Positions 16,952 to 25,668 of a stretch of 40,427 bases of DNA are shown here, one piece after another. The first letter of the stretch is position 1. Each line of letters starts with the position of its first letter. A program made the translations under genes and the position numbers. The DNA comes from a bacterium (lineage in GTDB: Bacteria; Electryoneota; Electryoneia; Electryoneales; Electryoneaceae): positions 1 through 40,427 of the forward strand of contig JANQEY010000147.1 of the NCBI GenBank assembly GCA_028278125.1. The letters are read 5' to 3'. Below the pieces are notes generated by a model. The model was not told where the DNA came from and ran no database searches. It saw only the letters and a program-made list of their open reading frames with translations.

Positions 16952-18175
16952 ATGTCTGCAGCAACATCTCAAGCTTTCCTGGAGAAGGAAGCAAAATACG
17001 GGGCGCATAATTACCATCCACTTCCGATAGTTATTGAACGTGGTGAGGGAGTCTGGGTTTGGGATCCTGAAGGAAACAAGTACATGGATTGCCTTGCCAG
17101 TTACAGCGCTTTAAACCAGGGATACGGTCATCCGAAAATCATGCAGGCGGCTTATGACCAGCTTAAAACAGGTGTAACCTTGACAAGCCGCGCGTTTTAT
17201 AACACCAAACTGGGTGAATTTCTTGAACTGACATGTGAGTTGACCGGACATTCCCGTGCTCTTCCCATGAACACCGGAGCCGAAGCTGTAGAGACAGCGA
17301 TAAAGATGGCACGTAAATGGGGATACGAGAAAAAGGGTATCGCACAGGATAAAGCTGAAGTTATCTGTTTTAATGGAAACTTCCACGGTCGTACGACAAC
17401 GGTTGTCAGCTTCTCCTCGGATGCCGATTACCGCAAGAACTTTGGTCCATTTACACCAGGTTTTAAGCTTGTAGACTACGGTGATTTCGACCAGTTGAAA
17501 GCAGCGGTCAGCGAGAATACAGCGGCCATCCTGATTGAGCCGATCCAGGCTGAAGGTGGAATCCTGATCCCGCCGGCAGGTTATATGCAGAATGTTTACC
17601 AGCTTTGTAAGGATAATAATATCCTTTTCATGGCTGACGAGATCCAGACCGGTTTGGGACGTACAGGTAAATTGTTTGCCTGTGATCATGAAGATGTCCA
17701 TCCTGATGTATATATGCTCGCCAAGGCTATCAGTGGTGGATTTATGCCGGTCAGTGTTGTTACTGCTGACGCGGAAATTATGGATGTCTATACTCCCGGT
17801 ATCCATGGCAGCACATATGGCGGGAATCCATTGGGCGCGGCCGTAGCAGTTGCGGCTCTGAATGTCCTGGTTGAAGAGAAACTTTCCGAACGCGCTCTCG
17901 AACTTGGTGATTATTTCACTTCCAGGCTGAACGCTATCGGTAGTCCTCATGTAAAGGAAGTTCGTTCCAGGGGATTATTGATCGGTGTCGAAATAAAAAG
18001 TGAAAGTGGTGCAGCCCGTCCTTTCTGTGAAAAACTGAAAGCAAAGGGAATCCTGGCGAAGGAAACTCACGACAGTGTAATTCGTTTTGCTCCGCCACTT
18101 GTTATCTCCAAGGAAGAAATTGATTGGGCGCTGGAAAGAATTGAGGCAGTTTTGACTACCGAGGCACCGGTCTAG
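16952..18175 (+). CDS. rocD: Class III PLP aminotransferase, ornithine--oxo-acid aminotransferase type
   Basis: 407 residues from ATG 16952, chosen because 'GGGAGGGCAG' lies directly upstream. Family landmarks: 'YMDCLASYSALNQGYGHPKI', 'PMNTGAEAVETAIKMARKWG' (cofactor phosphate), 'NGNFHGRTT', 'EPIQAEGG', 'ADEIQTGLGRTGK' (PLP-ring aspartate), and the Schiff-base lysine K258 in 'MLAKAISGG'. The order and wording fit ornithine delta-aminotransferase (ornithine + 2-oxoglutarate to glutamate semialdehyde + glutamate) better than acetylornithine or GABA enzymes. No arginine or proline genes are adjacent, so specificity stays inferred. It stands as a single gene between the structured RNA and its own terminator. 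Confidence 0.88.
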   Translation: MSAATSQAFLEKEAKYGAHNYHPLPIVIERGEGVWVWDPEGNKYMDCLASYSALNQGYGHPKIMQAAYDQLKTGVTLTSRAFYNTKLGEFLELTCELTGHSRALPMNTGAEAVETAIKMARKWGYEKKGIAQDKAEVICFNGNFHGRTTTVVSFSSDADYRKNFGPFTPGFKLVDYGDFDQLKAAVSENTAAILIEPIQAEGGILIPPAGYMQNVYQLCKDNNILFMADEIQTGLGRTGKLFACDHEDVHPDVYMLAKAISGGFMPVSVVTADAEIMDVYTPGIHGSTYGGNPLGAAVAVAALNVLVEEKLSERALELGDYFTSRLNAIGSPHVKEVRSRGLLIGVEIKSESGAARPFCEKLKAKGILAKETHDSVIRFAPPLVISKEEIDWALERIEAVLTTEAPV

Positions 18176-18218
18176 ATTGCTCAAATAAGTGACTCCAATT
18201 TTTATATGTTTTTATTAT

Positions 18219-18247
18219 AGCCCGGGGATTGATACCCGGGCTTTTTT
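18219..18247 (+). terminator. Intrinsic terminator of the aminotransferase gene
   Basis: AGCCCGGG (18219-18226) pairs perfectly with CCCGGGCT (18235-18242), followed by a T run. It begins 43 bp after the stop codon. Confidence 0.92.
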
Positions 18248-18416
18248 ATATTTTTATTCGCTTGCAGTTAATCATTAGCCTGTTAGTGTATTACATTCAC
18301 CTAATAAATAATCGAGCAGCGCCGATTATAGAAGTAACAGGATATTGAATAGTTTTATCGACCGAATCTTTTTCTATTAACCGCGATCTATTGGCGACAA
18401 CAAAGCGAGAGTAATC

Positions 18417-20978
18417 ATGCCTAACCGCCGAATCCATACATTTCATGTTTTACCTAAGCTTCCCAAAAAGCTTCAACGATTGACCGAAATTATTTATGAC
18501 CTGCACTGGACCTGGAGCCACGAAGCCATTGACCTCTTTCGAAGACTTGATCAACAGGTATGGCGAAGTGTAGGTCAAAACCCGGTTCAACTATTGGCAC
18601 GTCTGCCACAACAGGTTCTGATAGAGGCAGCTGAGGATGAAGGATTTTTAAGCCACCTTGAACGTGTCTGGCTGGATTTCGAAGTATATCGCAATGAAAG
18701 AACCTGGTATCAATCAACATTCGGCGATCAAAAAGGATTAAAAATTGCATATTTGTCTGCTGAATTCGGACTGCATGAGTGTGTCCCGATCTACTCCGGT
18801 GGTTTGGGAATATTAGCCGGTGATCATCTCAAGGCAGCCAGTGACCTTGGTGTTCCGATTGTGGCGGTTGGATTGATGTACCAGAAAGGCTATTTCCGCC
18901 AATATCTCAATGCGGATGGCTGGCAGCAGGAAACCTACCCCGAGACAGATGTATTCCACACGCCAATAAAACTGATGCGTGATAAAGACGAAAAACCATT
19001 GGAATTTACAGTCCGTGTGGGTCCAAGAGATGTCAGGGTTCATATCTGGCAGGCACAGGTTGGGCGTGTTGATTTATACCTGTTGGACACAAACGTCCTT
19101 GAAAACGTTCCTGAAGACCGTCGGATCACTGAAAATCTTTACGGCGGTGATGCTGAGACACGTGTCAGGCAGGAGATAGTTCTCGGGATCGGCGGTATCA
19201 TGGCACTGGGACTGCTGGGAATAAAAGCAACAATCTTCCACATGAACGAGGGGCACAGCGCATTCCTTGCCTTGGAACGAGCCCGTCTCCTGATGAACGA
19301 ATATAACCTGAGCTTTGCCGAGGCGAGTGAAGCGGCAAGAGCGTCACATGTATTTACCACTCATACCCCCGTTCCGGCTGGAATTGACAGGTTCAGCCAT
19401 GACCTGGTCGAGAAATATTTCCATGATTACTGGCCGATGCTTGGATTGAACAAGGAGCAATTCTTCGCACTTGGCGGAGCAACAACCAGCAAGACAAATT
19501 CCCAGTTTAACATGGCTACTCTTGCGATAAACTTATCCGCGTTCACAAATGGTGTGAGCGGATTGCATGCTGAAGTGAGCCAGGAGATGTGGCATCATCT
19601 CTGGCCGGAAGTTGATCCCTATGAAAGCCCTATTTATCCTGTAAAAAATGGTGTTCACGCTCCAAGCTGGATTGCCGGTGAAATTCGCTTGATTGTCGAC
19701 CGGTACCTTGGTCCCAAGTGGATGGAAACCCCGCGAGAGGAACGTATCTGGAGACGAATCAAGGATATTTCAATCGAGGAACTCTGGCGTGTCAGGAACC
19801 GTCTGCGTGAACGTCTTGTGGCATATGCCAGGAGACGTCTGCAGCATCAGCTGATCCATCGTGGTGAACCTCAGACGACAGTGGAACAGGCTCGGGACGT
19901 CCTCGACATGGAAACCCTGACAATCGGGTTTGCTCGCAGGTTTGCTACCTATAAACGTGGCAACCTTCTCTTTAAAGATAAAGAGCGGCTGAAAAAGATT
20001 CTCACCAATCCCAAGATGCCTGTTCAATTGATCTTCGCGGGTAAAGCGCATCCGCAGGATGATCCCGGGAAACAGGTTATCCGTGAAATTGCTCACTTCG
20101 CACGTGAAAAGGATATGCGCAGCAAGATAGTCTTCCTTGAGGATTATGATATTTACGTAGCGCGTCACCTGATACAGGGTTGCGATGTCTGGCTGAACAC
20201 TCCGCGCGTCCCCTACGAAGCATCAGGAACCAGCGGGATGAAAGCTGCCATGAACGGTGTCCTTCACTGCAGTACAGCTGACGGTTGGTGGGCAGACGTT
20301 TATAACCCGGAAATCGGTTGGGCAATCGGGGCTGGCGAAACGTATGATGACCTTGATTACCAGGATCTCGTTGAATCTGAAGCGCTTTATGATCTTCTTG
20401 AGCAGGAAATGGTTCCCCTGTTTTACCGGCGTGACAAAAACCGGGTCGCCCGCGCATGGACTGAGATGGTGCTGAGGATGATGGAGATTGTCTGCCCGAT
20501 GTACATGACCACACGTATGGTCGATGAATATACTACCATGGCCTATGTACCCAGCTTTAACCGCGCGAAACGTCTTGGCAAGAAGGATTACCAGCAGGTA
20601 AAAGATCTTGTTGGCTGGCAGGATAAGGTGCGTGGAGCATGGAAGGATGTAAAAATTCTTCACGTTGAGCAGGAAAGGGATGTGGAGTTATTCGTTGGCA
20701 GCCAGTTGAATATTTCAGCGGTTGTCCAACTTGGTGACCTGAAACCCGAAGATGTCCAGACAGAAATATATGTTGGAACAACTTATGGTGACCGGAGGTT
20801 AGCTGAGGGTAAGGGTTATCCATTGAAGTTCGAAGAGATGAATGAAAACGGTCACGCTGTATTTAAGGGTGGAGTAAAGTGTGAACAGTCCGGAAATCAT
20901 GGATATTCCGTGAGAGTCCTGCCAAACCATGCTGATCTCAACCACCCGCTGGATCTTGGATTGATTGAATGGGAATAG
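18417..20978 (+). CDS. glgP: Alpha-glucan phosphorylase
   Basis: 853 residues, the length of the TIGR02094-type bacterial/archaeal alpha-glucan phosphorylases with an N-terminal DUF3417-like cap ('LPKKLQRLTEIIYDLHWTWS', about 13-110). The catalytic core shows 'YLSAEFGLHECVPIYSGGLG', 'HMNEGHSAFLALE', 'VFTTHTPVPAGIDRF' and the PLP-lysine segment 'EASGTSGMKAAMNGVLHCST', with K609 as the Schiff-base lysine. It releases glucose 1-phosphate from glycogen or maltodextrin with inorganic phosphate, in the cytoplasm. RBS-like 'GCGAGAG' precedes the ATG. It is first in a three-gene set: the cyclic-nucleotide-binding protein begins 9 bp after its stop. Confidence 0.95.
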   Translation: MPNRRIHTFHVLPKLPKKLQRLTEIIYDLHWTWSHEAIDLFRRLDQQVWRSVGQNPVQLLARLPQQVLIEAAEDEGFLSHLERVWLDFEVYRNERTWYQSTFGDQKGLKIAYLSAEFGLHECVPIYSGGLGILAGDHLKAASDLGVPIVAVGLMYQKGYFRQYLNADGWQQETYPETDVFHTPIKLMRDKDEKPLEFTVRVGPRDVRVHIWQAQVGRVDLYLLDTNVLENVPEDRRITENLYGGDAETRVRQEIVLGIGGIMALGLLGIKATIFHMNEGHSAFLALERARLLMNEYNLSFAEASEAARASHVFTTHTPVPAGIDRFSHDLVEKYFHDYWPMLGLNKEQFFALGGATTSKTNSQFNMATLAINLSAFTNGVSGLHAEVSQEMWHHLWPEVDPYESPIYPVKNGVHAPSWIAGEIRLIVDRYLGPKWMETPREERIWRRIKDISIEELWRVRNRLRERLVAYARRRLQHQLIHRGEPQTTVEQARDVLDMETLTIGFARRFATYKRGNLLFKDKERLKKILTNPKMPVQLIFAGKAHPQDDPGKQVIREIAHFAREKDMRSKIVFLEDYDIYVARHLIQGCDVWLNTPRVPYEASGTSGMKAAMNGVLHCSTADGWWADVYNPEIGWAIGAGETYDDLDYQDLVESEALYDLLEQEMVPLFYRRDKNRVARAWTEMVLRMMEIVCPMYMTTRMVDEYTTMAYVPSFNRAKRLGKKDYQQVKDLVGWQDKVRGAWKDVKILHVEQERDVELFVGSQLNISAVVQLGDLKPEDVQTEIYVGTTYGDRRLAEGKGYPLKFEEMNENGHAVFKGGVKCEQSGNHGYSVRVLPNHADLNHPLDLGLIEWE

Positions 20979-20987
20979 GGGGAGGAA

Positions 20988-21560
20988 TTGGATAAGAACC
21001 AGAATGACGACCCTGTAAACGATAAGGATAATAAAACCCAACCACTTAATGTCGAGTGGATGAAAATCGGCAATAAGCAGAACGAACGCCAGAAGGAACT
21101 GAGGAAAGTTCTTTCCGGTATTCCTCTGTTTGAAAATCTTTCCCGCAACGACTGGCGAGAATTGATCCCTCTCTTTCATGTCCGTGAATACAAGGATGGC
21201 GAGATAATTTTCGAGGAAGGTACTCCCGGGCTTGGGATGTACGTCATCCTCGATGGTGCGGTTAGGGTGCTCGGCGCGGAGAAACAGGCAGAGTTGCAAT
21301 ACGCGACCCTTGGTCAGGGTGATTTTTTTGGCGAGATGTCCCTGATAGATGAAGTTAAACGAAGTGCAACCACGGTCGCGTCCGGATCATCAAGACTGAT
21401 AGGTATCTTCCGTCCCCAACTCCAGCAGATAATTCATCATCGCCCGAAACTGGGTGTAGTATTATTGGAACGACTTGCCGGGATAGTCGCCCGGCGTCTC
21501 AGGGAAGCAAACAGGTTACTCGAGGAAACAAGAAGACAGATTGACAGCGAGAAAGCTTGA
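20988..21560 (+). CDS. Stand-alone cyclic-nucleotide-binding domain protein
   Basis: 190 residues from TTG 20988, which sits 2 bp after a strong GGAGG. The alternative ATG 21060 has no SD and would still keep the domain. A single cNMP-binding fold spans about 43-165: 'LFENLSRNDWRELIPLFHVR', 'GEIIFEEGTPGLGMYVILDG', and the phosphate-binding cassette 'FFGEMSLIDEVKRSATTVA', with the glycine-glutamate pair and arginine that contact a cyclic nucleotide. No helix-turn-helix follows, only a basic amphipathic helix ('RLREANRLLEETRRQ'), so it is not a Crp-type activator. It lies between glgP and a membrane protein and overlaps the latter by 1 bp. Inference: it links a cyclic nucleotide or similar signal to one of its partners. 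Confidence 0.85.
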   Translation: MDKNQNDDPVNDKDNKTQPLNVEWMKIGNKQNERQKELRKVLSGIPLFENLSRNDWRELIPLFHVREYKDGEIIFEEGTPGLGMYVILDGAVRVLGAEKQAELQYATLGQGDFFGEMSLIDEVKRSATTVASGSSRLIGIFRPQLQQIIHHRPKLGVVLLERLAGIVARRLREANRLLEETRRQIDSEKA

Positions 21561-22642
21561 TGCTGCACTCCGAACCGTTAATCAAACCAACCTACCGCCG
21601 TCTGTTCCTTCTGATAATTGGACTGGCACTGCTGGTTTTTCTCATCAGGATCTACGATGAAATCAGCGATCTTGTCGTTGTCATCGTTATCTCCATTGTC
21701 CTTTCATATGTCATCCGTCCCGCGATGGTTGAGCTGGAAAGGAAGGGAATACAACGGTTGTATTCGATCCTCGGCTTTTTCCTGCTCGGTTTTGGCGTAA
21801 TCAGTATTACCCTGCGGTTCCTTATCCCTGTCCTGATAATCGAAATCCAGTCTTTAATCGAGAACCTGCAGCGGCTTGATATTGATCGTTATACAGCCGA
21901 TGCCGCACGTTGGGCTGAAACCCGTTTTCCACAACTGACAACACTCTTTGGCCTGAATCCTGAATCACTTGAAACCCTGATGGCAAGTATCCAAGACCTG
22001 TTTACCGGTTTCCTGGGGCAGTCGTTGGGGATACTGGCTGGAACATTAAACGCTTTGACGATGCTGCTGGTAATTCCATTCATCACCTTCTTTATCTTGC
22101 GTGACAGTGACAAGTGGATGAAAAACTGGATCAGGAATGTTCCGAACCGATATTTCGAAATGACCCTCTCATTAATTCATAAGGTGGATCTCAGGCTGGG
22201 AAATTATATCAGGAGTATCCTGCTTGAATCGTTGATCGTCGGGCTGATTTCCTGGGCGGCATTCCAGGTAATGGGACTCAAGTTTGCCTTGATTCTAGGG
22301 GTTGTTTGTGGATTGTTGAATATGATCCCGTTTTTCGGGCCATTGCTTGCCTATTTCCCTGTATTACTTGTAGTTCTACTTACATATACACCAATATCAG
22401 TCGGTCTGTTCTGGGCGGTATTTATCCTGGTGATTGTCCAGGTAATAGACAATATTGTCCTCAAACCATTTCTCATCTCTCGTTCGGTAAATGTCCATCC
22501 CGCGGCTGTTCTTTTGGCTGTATTAATTGGTGGCAGGCTGGCGGGAGCGTTGGGAATGTTCATCGCTGTTCCTGTTTACGCTATTATCCAGACACTTGTA
22601 GTTGATCTCTATACTCACCTCAAGGATTACCGGGTTATATAA
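21560..22642 (+). CDS. AI-2E / PerM (UPF0118) family membrane transporter
   Basis: 360 residues from ATG 21560, overlapping the preceding stop (TGATG), so translationally coupled. The layout is that of the family: two to three N-terminal membrane spans (~12-90), a soluble amphipathic segment (~95-150), then about five more spans. Family motifs include 'IPFITFFILRDSDKWMKNWI', 'GNYIRSILLESLIVGLISWA', 'GLLNMIPFFGPLLAYFP' and 'HPAAVLLAVLIGGRLAGALG'. Members have been linked to autoinducer-2 export or to Na+/H+ exchange; substrate cannot be predicted here. Operon context with glycogen phosphorylase and a cNMP-domain protein is unusual and could point to ion or osmotic coupling. Confidence 0.92.
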   Translation: MLHSEPLIKPTYRRLFLLIIGLALLVFLIRIYDEISDLVVVIVISIVLSYVIRPAMVELERKGIQRLYSILGFFLLGFGVISITLRFLIPVLIIEIQSLIENLQRLDIDRYTADAARWAETRFPQLTTLFGLNPESLETLMASIQDLFTGFLGQSLGILAGTLNALTMLLVIPFITFFILRDSDKWMKNWIRNVPNRYFEMTLSLIHKVDLRLGNYIRSILLESLIVGLISWAAFQVMGLKFALILGVVCGLLNMIPFFGPLLAYFPVLLVVLLTYTPISVGLFWAVFILVIVQVIDNIVLKPFLISRSVNVHPAAVLLAVLIGGRLAGALGMFIAVPVYAIIQTLVVDLYTHLKDYRVI

Positions 22643-22673
22643 CACTCCAGGTACAACATTAATAACATAATAT

Positions 22674-22695
22674 TTTGACAATATTTATTGTCAAA
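22674..22695. promoter_or_regulatory. Perfect 10-bp palindrome with 2-bp spacer
   Basis: TTTGACAATA (22674-22683), TT, TATTGTCAAA (22686-22695). There is no T run, so it is not an obvious terminator, and the left arm contains a -35-like TTGACA. It lies 55 bp upstream of the LVIVD gene. A Bacteroidetes-like -7 element TATATTTG (22722-22729) follows, preceded by TTG about 20 bp upstream. Operator for that gene is a reasonable guess. Confidence 0.4.
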
Positions 22696-22750
22696 TCCTT
22701 GATAATTAAGCGTCTGTTTCGTATATTTGGGGATTCATGGGAGATGAATC

Positions 22751-25408
22751 ATGCGCAATGTTTTCAAAACCTCTTTTATTATACTTCTTATAGTCGCCCT
22801 ATGCCTTCCAGTTATTGCCCAGGACAGCTTAAATGTTACGTTGATTAGTCATTCTTTAAACAGTTGGAGTAATAGTTTTGAATTTAAGATTGATATTCAG
22901 GCGGATTATGCCTTTGTAGCAACTGGTAGTACAGGTCTTAAAATTTTAGATATATCTGAACCTACAGATCCATATGAAATAGCCCACTTTGTTGAACATG
23001 GGATTTGCAGGAATGTTGATGTTGAAGGAGATTTTGCATATCTCGCAATCGATAATATTATCAAGATTCTTGATATTTCAGCTCCAAATAATCCGGTGGA
23101 GATAGGTGATATTGATCATATTCTCGAATTGGCTATGATTGTTAGAGTCTCCGGGGATTTTTTATATGTGAGTGATTACGATATCGAACCAGAGGATGGA
23201 TCTTATTTGCAGGTGTTTGATATCACCGACAGAGAAAATCCTGTTTTAGTCAATACAATTGAATTTACATTGAGTGCAATTCGTGAAATGCATATCCAAA
23301 ATGACGTTCTTTATACTAACAAGCCTTTTCAGGCATTTGATATATCCAATCCATACAATATAACTTTATTAGATTCGTTACATATCGAAAATACTTATTA
23401 TTTTGACATCTCAGATACAATAGCTATTGCCGTATATGATGTTAATAATATAGAGGTTGTTGATATATCTGACCCTTCAAACTTAGAACTAATCTATCAG
23501 AGCGAAGATCTCGCTTCGGGAATAAAAGCGATAGAGATAGTTGAAGAATATGTTTATTTAGATGGTGGTGATGAATTAATAACATTATGCCTTTCAGATC
23601 CAGAATTACCTGTTGAAATTGACAGGTTGGTAAGCGGAGATATCTGTAAAAATGGGATTACCTCATTTAATAATCACTTATTTATTGCAGAGGGGGAATT
23701 TGATGAGAATTTAGGGATTTCCGTCTTTAGTATAGTTGATCCTTCAAGTCCGAATCGTGTTGGAAGATTTGATTCACCATCTCATGGAACGGACGTTTAT
23801 GTAACTGAAAATCTCGCCTATGTCGCGGTTGAGAAAGGACTTCATTCCTTTGATGTGGCTGATCCTTTCCAACCAATTCATTTGGGACATCTCGAAGATT
23901 TTGGGGATATAGAAAGAGTTACAGTTTCGGGTGATTACGCATACCTGACAGCAAGCTATGGTTTCGACTATGGTGCACTCATAATTATATCAGTTATTGA
24001 TCCTTCAGCACCCACATTTCAAGAATATTATCTAATTGAAGATGACATTGAAAATGCAGTGATCCATGAGCAGTATGCTTATATAGGAGCAACTGATGAA
24101 GGTGTTTTAATTTTAAACATAGAAGATCCGGAAAATCCGTCACTTGTGAATACAATTAATCTTCCTTCTCGTACAAAAGGTGTTGCTATTCAGGATCATT
24201 ATCTCTATGTCTGTAATTGGCATAATGGTTTGGCGGTTTTTGATGTCAGTGATCCTGAATCACCTGTATTCCAAAGTATTGAATCAACGGGCACACAGCA
24301 TTCTAACATAGTTGTTGATGGTAATTATGCTTTTATTGGCGAAGAAGATTGGGATTTTCCTATTGAATTCCTAATTGTAGATATTTCCGATCCAAATGAT
24401 CCAGAATTTGTTTGGCGCTCCAATTTAGGAATACCTGTTGGCAAAATTGAAAAGATCGATGTATCTGGCAATTTTATATTTGTAACAGTTGGAGATCCTG
24501 TAGCTGGTAATCCACAAGAGTTACATATCTATGACATCTCAAATCCATACAATCCGATTGAAACAGGATATTTCTCTAATAACCTGGGTTGGAATCCAAT
24601 GGTTGATGCAGAGGGTAGCATTGCTTATATATCCACAAATCACTACCTGAAAATCTTCGACTGCACTGACGCTCTCACCCCCCAAACTCCCTTAACACTA
24701 GCAATGACACCATGGGATGATCCGGTATTAATTCCTTCAAATGGTGGTTCATTCAGGTTTGACGCAATGCTGGTAAATGATGCGGAAGATATTTTCCAGG
24801 GGGTTGTCTGGACTGAAATAATCGCCCCAAACCTTAACACCTATGGTCCACTTGGATGGTATCCCCTCCAGTTAACTGCAGGTCAAGTATTGGAAGTATC
24901 TCCTCAGCAGATTGTACCAGGATTAGCTCCAGGTGGACAATACACCTATATAGCTAATATCGGTCCCAACATGGATACTCCAGTTGCTTCAGATTCGTTT
25001 GATTTCTGGAAAACTGGCGAGGCATTGGGTGAGATAAACACCAACGAGTGGTCTGTATTAGGATTGGACGAAGAGGTTATAGAACAATATTACACTGCTA
25101 CAGCATCGATTCCCACTGAGTTCAAGATAGAAAGTGTCTATCCAAATCCATTTAATCCAGTGACAAGTATTTCTGTTTCAATACCTGAAGCGTCCATGTT
25201 AAAATTGAGTGTTTTCAATATTGTCGGGCAGGAAGTTGCTTTACTGGAAGATGGTTGTTTAAACCATGGGTATTATTCATTTGAATTTGACGGTTCAGAA
25301 CTGGCAAGTGGGATATATTTTGTGCAGGCTTTAATAAACCCTGTCATCCCGTCCGGACGGGACAGGGACACCCACTGTGAGATCAGAAAAGTGGTTTTGA
25401 TGAAATAA
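22751..25408 (+). CDS. Secreted LVIVD-repeat beta-propeller protein with T9SS type A sorting domain
   Basis: 885 residues with signal peptide (MRNVFKTSFIILLIVALCLP). About twelve repeats follow, each ~45-50 residues, with a core like 'GDFAYLAIDNIIKILDIS' then 'P.NPVEIG': the LVIVD pattern, which folds as beta-propeller blades (~40-640). A beta-rich domain (~660-770) precedes the sorting domain 'YPNPFNPVTSISVSIPEAS', ending 'IRKVVLMK'. The sorting domain is interrupted by a ~9-residue insertion encoded by a palindromic repeat (25340-25366), still in frame. RBS GGAGATG lies just before ATG 22751. Likely exported to the cell surface; ligand unknown. Confidence 0.9.
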   Translation: MRNVFKTSFIILLIVALCLPVIAQDSLNVTLISHSLNSWSNSFEFKIDIQADYAFVATGSTGLKILDISEPTDPYEIAHFVEHGICRNVDVEGDFAYLAIDNIIKILDISAPNNPVEIGDIDHILELAMIVRVSGDFLYVSDYDIEPEDGSYLQVFDITDRENPVLVNTIEFTLSAIREMHIQNDVLYTNKPFQAFDISNPYNITLLDSLHIENTYYFDISDTIAIAVYDVNNIEVVDISDPSNLELIYQSEDLASGIKAIEIVEEYVYLDGGDELITLCLSDPELPVEIDRLVSGDICKNGITSFNNHLFIAEGEFDENLGISVFSIVDPSSPNRVGRFDSPSHGTDVYVTENLAYVAVEKGLHSFDVADPFQPIHLGHLEDFGDIERVTVSGDYAYLTASYGFDYGALIIISVIDPSAPTFQEYYLIEDDIENAVIHEQYAYIGATDEGVLILNIEDPENPSLVNTINLPSRTKGVAIQDHYLYVCNWHNGLAVFDVSDPESPVFQSIESTGTQHSNIVVDGNYAFIGEEDWDFPIEFLIVDISDPNDPEFVWRSNLGIPVGKIEKIDVSGNFIFVTVGDPVAGNPQELHIYDISNPYNPIETGYFSNNLGWNPMVDAEGSIAYISTNHYLKIFDCTDALTPQTPLTLAMTPWDDPVLIPSNGGSFRFDAMLVNDAEDIFQGVVWTEIIAPNLNTYGPLGWYPLQLTAGQVLEVSPQQIVPGLAPGGQYTYIANIGPNMDTPVASDSFDFWKTGEALGEINTNEWSVLGLDEEVIEQYYTATASIPTEFKIESVYPNPFNPVTSISVSIPEASMLKLSVFNIVGQEVALLEDGCLNHGYYSFEFDGSELASGIYFVQALINPVIPSGRDRDTHCEIRKVVLMK
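25340..25366. repeat. REP-like palindrome inserted within the T9SS domain coding sequence
   Basis: A 27-bp near-palindrome with perfect core TCCCGTCCGGACGGGA (25347-25362), flanked by CCTGTC and CAGG; one AT dinucleotide breaks symmetry. It is read in frame as 'PVIPSGRDR'. The following 'GACACCCAC' also occurs at 25441-25449 in the next repeat, suggesting a compound element running past the stop codon. Confidence 0.65.
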
Positions 25409-25415
25409 AAAGGGT

Positions 25416-25493
25416 GAGATTGCTTCGCTACGCTCGCAACGACACCCACCGAGCAACACTGTCGTTCCGGTTCGCTTCGCTCGCAACGACAAC
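25416..25493. repeat. Two adjacent 'GTCGTTGCGAG...GAAGCAATCTC'-type palindromic repeats
   Basis: The first copy (25416-25443), read on the minus strand, is GTCGTTGCGAGCGTAGCGAA followed by GCAATCTC. The second (25461-25493) begins on the minus strand with the same GTCGTTGCGAGCG and has terminal inverted arms GTCGTT (25461-25466) and AACGAC (25485-25490). A further copy lies at 36563-36595. They follow the stop of the LVIVD gene. Confidence 0.75.
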
Positions 25494-25503
25494 ATCTCTT
25501 ATG

Positions 25504-25534
25504 GTGGCCCGGCTTGGCGCGCAAGCCGGGTTTC
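25504..25534 (+). repeat. REP element, outer left copy
   Basis: GTGG head, then hairpin CCCGGCTTG-GCGCG-CAAGCCGGG and tail TTTC. It is the classic REP architecture: a conserved tetranucleotide before an imperfect or perfect palindrome. Its mate in inverted orientation is at 26332-26362, with two mismatches. Confidence 0.88.
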
Positions 25535-25627
25535 ATATAAAAAAGTTCAACATTGTAGTTAAAACAATCTTCCAAAATGAGCCCAAATAATTCCCAAATA
25601 TATAAACCCAAACCACTAAGGGATCTT

Positions 25628-25658
25628 GTGGCCCGGGTTGACTTGCAACCCGGGTTTC
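25628..25658 (+). repeat. REP element, inner left copy
   Basis: GTGG head, CCCGGGTTG-ACTTG-CAACCCGGG, tail TTTC. Identical over all 31 bp to the inverted copy at 26252-26282 on the other side of the transposase gene. Confidence 0.9.
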
Positions 25659-25668
25659 TCTTACCAAG

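Noticed and set aside
17111..17950. 279-codon minus-strand ORF
   Set aside because: Lies wholly within the aminotransferase gene, whose frame carries all the family motifs.
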